This document shows positions 1-4,084 of a DNA stretch of 5,629 bases, one piece after another. The stretch lies in contig DASXXS010000306.1 in assembly GCA_036502925.1 (NCBI GenBank), positions 1-5,629 of the forward strand, in the 5' to 3' direction. Position numbers and translations under genes: made by a program. The notes beneath the pieces were generated by a model. It ran no database searches, was not told the DNA's origin, and saw only the letters and a program-made list of their open reading frames with translations. This DNA is from VAZQ01 sp036502925 (GTDB taxonomy: Bacteria > Pseudomonadota > Alphaproteobacteria > Rhizobiales > Xanthobacteraceae). Each line of letters opens with the position of its first letter. Position 1 is the first letter of the stretch.

Positions 1-197
1 ATCTCATCGCGGCGCGGATTGAGCGGATAGACCGGTCCGGGAAACTTGTAGCGGTGGACGTTACGCCATACCCGCTGCGACCAATTGCCGGGCGTATCGC
101 TCGCGCCCAGGATGACGATGTTGTGCGGGTTCAGCAACGCATCGACCTTGCCGAGCGCATGCAACAGCAGGGGAGACGCCTCGACCACCAGGTTCAC
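1..197 (-). CDS. NDP-forming acyl-CoA synthetase (acetate--CoA ligase family), N-terminal fragment
   Basis: This is the 5' end of a gene running off the left edge; 65 codons are visible. The protein begins VNLVVEASPLLL (Met at the GTG start) and continues through NPHNIVILGASDTPGNW (residues about 24-40) to FPGPVYPLNPRRDE at the edge. The GAS-x-x-PG-x-W turn followed by PGPVYP(L/V)NP is typical of the CoA-binding Rossmann domain that opens ADP-forming acetyl/acyl-CoA synthetases, cytosolic enzymes that couple acyl-CoA formation or cleavage to a nucleotide. The start is GTG at 197-195: an in-frame stop lies at 218-216, no other good start is present between, and GGGAG sits 6 nt upstream. The gene follows the permease on the same strand and may be co-transcribed with it. 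The family call rests on the N-terminus only; acetyltransferase-fused relatives (Pat-like) share this domain. The acyl substrate cannot be read here. Confidence 0.8.
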   Translation of the reverse strand, partial: MNLVVEASPLLLHALGKVDALLNPHNIVILGASDTPGNWSQRVWRNVHRYKFPGPVYPLNPRRDE

Positions 198-199
198 GC

Positions 200-341
200 C
201 AGACTCCCGACTTTTTCACCTCTCCCCCCGCGGGAGAGGCCGACGCGCGAAGCGCGGCGGCTGGGAAGGCGTGCCGCAGATTCTGAATTTGGGGCACGCC
301 TCCTCACCCCAACCCTCTCCCACGATCGGAGAGGGAGTCTG
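200..341. repeat. Structured intergenic palindromic element with terminal inverted repeats
   Basis: The ends are a perfect 9-bp inverted repeat, CAGACTCCC (200-208) and GGGAGTCTG (333-341). Inside are a hairpin with 8-bp stem CCTCTCCC/GGGAGAGG (219-226/232-239, 5-nt loop), a small CGCGC-GAA-CGCG-type hairpin (244-248/252-256), a long imperfect central hairpin whose core is GGCGTGCC/GGCACGCC (268-275/293-300) and which extends outward to about 259 and 309 with mismatches, and a hairpin CCCTCTCC/GGAGAGGG (313-320/328-335, 7-nt loop). The CTCTCCC-GGGAGAG modules resemble dispersed intergenic palindromes of alphaproteobacteria. I see no clear target-site duplication and no T-run after any stem, so it does not look like a standard intrinsic terminator. 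That it is dispersed in the genome is inferred from resemblance, not shown here. Confidence 0.65.
202..208 (-). promoter_or_regulatory. Ribosome binding site of the acyl-CoA synthetase gene
   Basis: On the minus strand GGGAG is followed by TCTGGC and then the GTG start at 197, so the spacing is 6 nt. The site decides the GTG start. It lies inside the left terminal inverted repeat of the structured element at 200-341, so in a read-through transcript it could be base-paired by the other end of the element. Confidence 0.55.
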
Positions 342-443
342 AAACGCTGTGCGCTCATAACTCCTCACATGCGAGCGTCCTGCCCCACAAGAGGGAAGGA
401 GTCGACGCGGCCCAGCCATAAACCAGAGTTGGCGCCGAGGGAC
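342..443. other. Intergenic spacer with no recognised feature
   Basis: This is the remainder of the gap between the permease stop codon and the palindromic element. I see no convincing gene, promoter, tRNA or terminator in it. Confidence 0.5.
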
Positions 444-2174
444 TCATGCCCGGCCCATCGCGCCGGCGGCCGAGCGGCGCGCCATGAAGTAGAATACAAC
501 CGAGATCAACGCCATCAGCATCGACCACATCAGGCCGAGCGCCGCAAGCTCGGTGCCCTGGCCGTTGCCACAGAGATCGAACATGGCGACCGCCATGGTC
601 TGCGAGCGCGGGCCGGCGAGCAGGATCGCCAGCGACAAGACGCGGGTGGCCATCAGGAAGATGAAGAGCCAGCCGGCGACCAAGGCAGGCGCCAGCAGCG
701 GCGCCACGATCCGGCGCAGGCGGGTGAGCGCTGATGCCCCGCACACCGCAGCCGCCTCTTCCAGCTCGCGATGGATCTGCAACATGCCGGAGGAGCTGTA
801 GCGCATGCCGTAGGGCAGGTAATTGATGACGAAGGCCCAGATCAGGATTCCGATCGTGCCGTAGAGCGGGATCGGCAGCCGCAGGAAAACCTGCATGACG
901 GCGACGCCCAGCACGAGGCCCGGGAAAACCAGCGGGATGGTCGCCAGCCGCTCGACCAGCCAGCCGCCCGGCGCGCGCCGCACCGCCAGCCAGGCGGCCA
1001 GGAATGTGAGCGCGACCGCGATGGTGGCGGTCGCGACCGCGACCAGCATCGTGTTGATCATCAGCTCGACATGGTCGGATGCCAGCACGGTGCGATAATT
1101 GGCCAGGCTGATGAGCTTGAAGGAGGCCGCGCTCACCGGTGCAAAGAACGGCAACAGCGAGATCCAGGCCAGCATCAGCATGGGCACCATGAGCAGCAGC
1201 ACGAAATCGACGGCCAGGATCGCGGCCGCGACATAGCGCAGGCGTCCGAGATCGAACGGCCGCGGCCGGAAGCCCTTGCCGGTGATGGTGGCGAACCGCT
1301 CGGCGTGCCGCGACAGCCCGGCATAGACGTACAGCAGCACCAGCACCAGCAGCAGCATCAGGACCGACAGCGCGCTCGAGCCGCCGAGGTCGGGCGGCGC
1401 CCGCGCCATCATGTTGGTGTAGATATCGGTGGTCAGAACCGAGATGCGGCCGGGCAATCCGACCAGCGCCGGCACCTCGAAGGCCTCGATGGCGCGGATG
1501 AAGACCAGCATCGAGAGCGCCATGATGGCGGGCAGCGAGAGCCGCATGGTGATGCGCCGGATGGTGGCCCAGACCCCGGCCCCGCTGACGCGCGCCGCCT
1601 CTTCAAGCTCCGGATTGGCGTTGCGCAGCGTCGCCCCCACCAGCAGGAAGGCCAGCGGCGACCACAGGAAGCCCTCGACCAGCACCATGCCGGGCATGGA
1701 ATAGATGTTGATCAGCACATCGGATGCGCCGGTCAGCGTCCGATAGAGCTGATTGACCGGCCCGGCCTTGCCGAACACCAGGAGCCAGGCGGACACGTAG
1801 AGAATGTAGGGCGTGCCGAGCGAGATGATCGCGGTCACATAGGCAAGTCCCTTGAGCGGCGCGTTGGTGCGCTCGACGATCCAGGCCATGATCCAGCCCA
1901 CCACCAGCGCGATGGCGGCGCTGCCGGCGGCAAACGACAGCGAGTTGAGCGTGGTGGCGACAAAACGCCGGCCGCCCAGCACGTTCTGGAAATTCTCCAG
2001 GCCCCAGTGGGTGGCTTCGTTGGGAGCGCCCGCGATGAGGACGCTGCCCTGCAGCAGGAAGATGAGCGGCGGCACCACCAGGGCGGCCAGCACGACGATC
2101 AGCAGCGCGGCGATCCAGGTGGTCTGGCGCGCCGACGAGCGCGGCCGGGATTGCGACTCAGCCGAAAAGGTCAT
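444..2174 (-). CDS. ABC transporter permease, fused two-domain, Fe(3+)/FbpB-like family
   Basis: This is a 576-residue inner-membrane protein with about 12 hydrophobic segments, roughly at residues 21-43, 76-100, 110-134, 160-182, 214-240, 267-286, 315-342, 369-398, 409-432, 438-458, 491-520 and 544-565. It is two homologous permease halves in one chain. Each half has the cytoplasmic EAA loop that docks the ATPase: EEAARVSGAG followed by the IRRITM helix (about 191-210) and EEAAAVCGAS followed by LRRIVAP (about 472-493). Fused permeases of this length are usual for iron/thiamine/phosphonate-type importers. I chose the ATG at 2174 (MTFSAES). The open frame continues upstream to 2387, but that Arg/Ser-rich stretch has no permease character and lies over the end of the solute-binding gene in another frame. 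The start overlaps that gene by 17 bp, which suggests translational coupling; GGAAG lies about 10 nt upstream. No ABC ATPase gene follows in the window. Substrate unknown. Confidence 0.9.
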   Translation of the reverse strand: MTFSAESQSRPRSSARQTTWIAALLIVVLAALVVPPLIFLLQGSVLIAGAPNEATHWGLENFQNVLGGRRFVATTLNSLSFAAGSAAIALVVGWIMAWIVERTNAPLKGLAYVTAIISLGTPYILYVSAWLLVFGKAGPVNQLYRTLTGASDVLINIYSMPGMVLVEGFLWSPLAFLLVGATLRNANPELEEAARVSGAGVWATIRRITMRLSLPAIMALSMLVFIRAIEAFEVPALVGLPGRISVLTTDIYTNMMARAPPDLGGSSALSVLMLLLVLVLLYVYAGLSRHAERFATITGKGFRPRPFDLGRLRYVAAAILAVDFVLLLMVPMLMLAWISLLPFFAPVSAASFKLISLANYRTVLASDHVELMINTMLVAVATATIAVALTFLAAWLAVRRAPGGWLVERLATIPLVFPGLVLGVAVMQVFLRLPIPLYGTIGILIWAFVINYLPYGMRYSSSGMLQIHRELEEAAAVCGASALTRLRRIVAPLLAPALVAGWLFIFLMATRVLSLAILLAGPRSQTMAVAMFDLCGNGQGTELAALGLMWSMLMALISVVFYFMARRSAAGAMGRA

Positions 2175-3210
2175 CGAAAATCTGCTTCCATTTCGGCAGG
2201 TTGTCTTCGATCGCCTCGGGCGGGAAGAAGCGCACGCGGAAATGGCCATCCTCCGGCTTGAGCGTGGGATCGCGCGCCGGGACCGCGGGATCCGCGGTGA
2301 GGTAGTCGGCGTCGCGATAGATCTCTTGGCCTTCCTTCGAGATGATGAAGTCGACCAGGAGCTTGGCGGCGTTGGGATGCGGCGCATTCTTGTGGATGGC
2401 GATCACCGACAGGGTGCCGGTCGCCGGCTCCATCTTGATCCAATCGACCGGCGCGCCCTTCTTGGCGCTGATGACGGCGTGATGGTTGAAAATCTGCAGC
2501 CCGATCGCGTATTCGCCGGCGATGACCTGATCGAGCACCTCGCGTGCCGCGGCCGCCACATTGGCGACCCTCTGCTTGGAGAAGGCGCGCAGATAGGCCA
2601 TGCCTTTCGGTTCGCCCATCTCGGCCAGCACCGTGCCGACGAAGCCAACCCCGCCCGAGGCCGACGGCAAGGCGTTCCAGGCCATCTTGCCGCGCCACTT
2701 GGGGTCGAGCAGATCCTCATAGGTGCGCGGCTGCGTCCCCTGCGGGACGAGCGAGGTGTTGTAACCCGGCGTATTGATGTACAGGTTGCTGGTGACCCAG
2801 TAGCCTTCCGGATCCTTGTAGAGGTCCGGATAGGCCTTGGCGGCGTCGGGCTGCCACTGCAGCACATAGCCTTCCTGCTTCAGCGGCACCACGGTCGAGG
2901 TGCCGTCGAACACGTCCGATTGCGGCCGGCCAGCCCGGCTTTCGTTGAGAATCTTGACCGCGACCTCGTTGGCATTGGCGCGGGTGTAGCGCACCTTGAT
3001 GCCCGGATATTTCTTCTCGAAGGCAGCCGCGACCGGACGCACCAGCTGGTTGATGATCTGGGTCGAGTACCAGACCACCTCGCCTTCTTTCTTGGCAGCC
3101 GCGATCACGGCCGCATCGATCGCGTATGCGGCGGTGACATGGGCCGGACCGCAGCCAAGCAAAGCCGCGACCGCGGTGGCACCGGCGATGGTCCAGCGAC
3201 GGCCTCCCAT
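2158..3210 (-). CDS. ABC transporter periplasmic solute-binding protein, Fe(3+)/AfuA-like family
   Basis: This is a 350-residue secreted binding protein, first gene of the leftward transporter unit. The N-terminus MGGRRWTIAG plus a hydrophobic stretch and TAAYA forms an export signal, cleavage likely after residue 30. The mature part opens with AAAKKEGEVVWYSTQ (about 37-51), then FEKKYPGIKVRYTRAN (64-79), SDVFDGTS (98-105), DPKWRGKMAW (169-178) and SKEGQEIYRDADYL (291-304), a pattern typical of group 1 solute-binding proteins formerly called ferric-binding. Where ferric-binding proteins carry a Tyr-Tyr pair I see IFNHHAV (240-246), so an iron role is uncertain. The open frame reaches a GTG at 3288, but the 26 added residues are Arg/Lys-rich and would put the signal peptide inside the chain, so I take the ATG at 3210. 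Its ribosome binding site is weak (GAG 7 nt or AAGGGA 12 nt upstream). An ALLGC motif at residues 16-20 could instead make it a lipoprotein. Confidence 0.9.
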   Translation of the reverse strand: MGGRRWTIAGATAVAALLGCGPAHVTAAYAIDAAVIAAAKKEGEVVWYSTQIINQLVRPVAAAFEKKYPGIKVRYTRANANEVAVKILNESRAGRPQSDVFDGTSTVVPLKQEGYVLQWQPDAAKAYPDLYKDPEGYWVTSNLYINTPGYNTSLVPQGTQPRTYEDLLDPKWRGKMAWNALPSASGGVGFVGTVLAEMGEPKGMAYLRAFSKQRVANVAAAAREVLDQVIAGEYAIGLQIFNHHAVISAKKGAPVDWIKMEPATGTLSVIAIHKNAPHPNAAKLLVDFIISKEGQEIYRDADYLTADPAVPARDPTLKPEDGHFRVRFFPPEAIEDNLPKWKQIFDDLFG

Positions 3211-3261
3211 GATGTTTCTCGATCCCTTGTCGCGGCAGCTTTTCGAAACTGCCTTTGCGCC

Positions 3262-3278
3262 CGGGCGGCGGCCGCCCG
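3262..3278. repeat. GC-rich perfect inverted repeat upstream of the solute-binding gene
   Basis: CGGGCGGC (3262-3269) and GCCGCCCG (3271-3278) are an exact 8-bp inverted repeat around one base. In RNA this gives a 7-bp GC stem with a 3-nt loop, about 50 nt upstream of the chosen ATG at 3210. It could be a leader hairpin or an operator. In DNA this GC-rich such repeats also arise by chance. Confidence 0.35.
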
Positions 3279-3416
3279 CGCGCTTCACCCTAGCATGCCG
3301 CTATAGCACGCCACGGCGCGCGTCTTGCCGGAGCGGTGCGCCCCATTGACGCCAAATTTTCCGCCTGCACCGGCGAGGTGGCCACCCTGCGGGAAACGCA
3401 AGCCAGCGTCCCACCC

Positions 3417-3447
3417 TTGGTATAAGGCACTGAATAACAAAGATTAT
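3417..3447 (+). promoter_or_regulatory. Possible promoter in an AT-rich patch, towards the hydroxylase operon
   Basis: This patch is much more AT-rich than its surroundings. A weak sigma-70-like pair is TTGGTA (3417-3422, 4 of 6 matches to TTGACA) and GATTAT (3442-3447, 4 of 6 to TATAAT), with a long 19-bp spacer. It would start transcription around 3455, giving a leader of roughly 165 nt before the IorA start. The AT-richness is seen; the promoter call is a guess. Confidence 0.22.
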
Positions 3448-3460
3448 TTTCCGTTCTGAG

Positions 3461-3476
3461 CGCCGCTGTCGCGGCG
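3461..3476 (+). repeat. Small hairpin in the hydroxylase operon leader
   Basis: CGCCGC (3461-3466), loop TGTC and GCGGCG (3471-3476) form a perfect 6-bp GC stem with a 4-nt loop, just downstream of the AT-rich patch. No T-run follows, so it is not a usual terminator. Confidence 0.35.
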
Positions 3477-3503
3477 GTCGCGCACTTGCGATTTCCCATT
3501 CCG

Positions 3504-3537
3504 CGAGGAGTCGCGCTATGCTCCTTGGTAGCGCGGC
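3504..3537 (+). promoter_or_regulatory. Competing hairpins over the leader-ORF start
   Basis: Two interleaved inverted repeats occur here. CGAGGAG (3504-3510) can pair with CTCCTTG (3521-3527), 7 pairs including one G-U, which hides the AGGAG ribosome binding site. CGCGCTA (3512-3518) can pair perfectly with TAGCGCG (3529-3535), which hides the first base of the ATG. With linkers of only 1-2 nt both cannot easily form fully at once, so they would be alternatives. Either could instead be a protein-binding site in DNA. The pairings are seen; a regulatory role is inferred. Confidence 0.3.
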
Positions 3538-3598
3538 CCCGTGCCCCAGCAGAGCCCAGCCCCGCCCGCGCCCGACATTTTATTCGCCTCGTCCATAA
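3518..3598 (+). CDS. Possible 26-residue proline-rich leader peptide upstream of the hydroxylase operon
   Basis: An ATG at 3518 opens a 26-codon frame ending at TAA 3596-3598, 22 nt before the IorA ATG and in a different frame from it. AGGAG (3506-3510) lies 7 nt upstream of the ATG, a very good ribosome binding site, better placed than that of several real genes here. The product starts MLLGSAAPCP and ends in RPRPTFYSPRP: 7 of 26 residues are Pro and 4 are Arg, with no transmembrane or signal character beyond the short MLL start. A Pro/Arg-rich leader could slow ribosomes and affect expression downstream. The composition is also what random GC-rich DNA would give, so this stays tentative. 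Confidence 0.28.
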   Translation: MLLGSAAPCPSRAQPRPRPTFYSPRP

Positions 3599-3608
3599 CG
3601 ACGGAATT

Positions 3609-3613
3609 GGAGG
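3609..3613 (+). promoter_or_regulatory. Ribosome binding site of the IorA-type gene
   Basis: GGAGG ends 7 nt before the ATG at 3621. It fixes the start at MISLSING and excludes an upstream TTG extension of the same frame (from 3486), which would add 45 residues unlike any known small subunit. Confidence 0.8.
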
Positions 3614-3620
3614 ATTGAGA

Positions 3621-4070
3621 ATGATCTCGCTATCCATCAATGGCCAATCTCACAATGCCGATGTGGAAGACAGCACGCCCTTGCTTTGGGTGTTGCGCGA
3701 CACGATCGGCATGACCGGCACCAAATACGGTTGCGGCATCGCCCAATGCGGCGCCTGCACCGTGCATATCGACGGGATCGCGATGCGCTCCTGCTCGATA
3801 CCGGTGAGCACAGTCGCCGGCAAGCAGATCACCACCATCGAGGGCCTCGCGGTCGGCGGCAAGCTCACCGCCGTGCAGCAGGCCTGGCTCGACCATGACG
3901 TGCCGCAATGCGGCTACTGCCAGAGCGGAATGATCATGGCGGTGACGGCGCTGCTCAAGCAGAAGCCCAAGCCGACCGACGCCGACATCGACGCAGCGGT
4001 CACCAATATCTGCCGCTGCGGCACCTACCAGCAAGTCCGCGCGGCGATTCACGCCGCCGCCAACGCGTGA
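3621..4070 (+). CDS. [2Fe-2S] small subunit of a molybdenum hydroxylase, isoquinoline 1-oxidoreductase alpha (IorA) type
   Basis: This 149-residue protein carries two [2Fe-2S] clusters that pass electrons from the molybdenum site of its partner to an external acceptor. The plant-ferredoxin-like N-terminal domain has the cluster ligands C38, C43, C46 and C58 in KYGCGIAQCGACTVHIDG and RSCSI. The C-terminal four-helix domain has C97 and C100 (PQCGYCQSGM) and C131 and C133 (NICRCGTYQQVR). All eight cysteines are present and the length is normal for the family. There is no signal peptide, so it is probably co-exported, already folded, with the Tat-targeted partner encoded 14 bp downstream. No FAD subunit gene is seen beside it, as in Ior-type enzymes, which use a cytochrome or similar acceptor rather than NAD. 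The substrate could be an N-heterocycle or an aldehyde; family membership is sure, the substrate is not. Confidence 0.95.
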   Translation: MISLSINGQSHNADVEDSTPLLWVLRDTIGMTGTKYGCGIAQCGACTVHIDGIAMRSCSIPVSTVAGKQITTIEGLAVGGKLTAVQQAWLDHDVPQCGYCQSGMIMAVTALLKQKPKPTDADIDAAVTNICRCGTYQQVRAAIHAAANA

Positions 4071-4084
4071 GCCGGGAGGCCGCC

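Larger units (their letters stand above)
3211..3620. other. Divergent intergenic regulatory region
   Basis: These 410 bp separate the leftward transporter unit from the rightward hydroxylase operon and must hold the promoters of both unless one is read from further away. They contain a GC hairpin on the transporter side, a perfect 10-bp palindrome GGTGGCCACC (3377-3386), an 8-bp palindrome GCTATAGC (3300-3307), an AT-rich patch (about 3417-3450), a hairpin at 3461-3476 and a possible leader ORF. An open frame on the minus strand (3640-3290) spans part of it but has no recognisable domain and runs across the IorA start. I see no RNA gene. Confidence 0.6.

Noticed and set aside
219..239. Intrinsic terminator for the transporter unit
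   Set aside because: The stem is good, but no T-run follows it on the minus strand; on the plus strand the T-run comes before the stem. I keep it as part of the repeat element.
194..358. Short minus-strand frame (54 codons) ending in a GTGA overlap with the synthetase start
   Set aside because: The junction looks like coupling, but the frame consists almost wholly of the palindromic element and its ATG has only a 2-nt spacing from GAGGAG. The product is Arg-rich with no homology I recognise.
54..734. Plus-strand open frame (226 codons) across the left intergenic gap
   Set aside because: It crosses the palindromic element and runs antisense to both the synthetase start and the permease end; no domain, very Arg-rich.
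771..2261. Long plus-strand open frame (496 codons) opposite the permease
   Set aside because: Its product is very rich in Asp, Arg, Gln, Gly and His with no domain, as expected from the antisense of GC-rich membrane-protein codons; the permease on the other strand is unmistakable.
1852..3306. Plus-strand open frame (484 codons) opposite the solute-binding gene
   Set aside because: Antisense shadow with no recognisable fold; the solute-binding protein on the minus strand has many family motifs.
3420..3440. Sigma-54 promoter (GGCAC near 3426)
   Set aside because: GGCAC is present but no TGC element lies at the required spacing downstream.
3290..3640. Minus-strand open frame (116 codons) in the divergent region
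   Set aside because: It starts inside the IorA gene, covers the likely promoter region, and has no ribosome binding site or domain that I can see.
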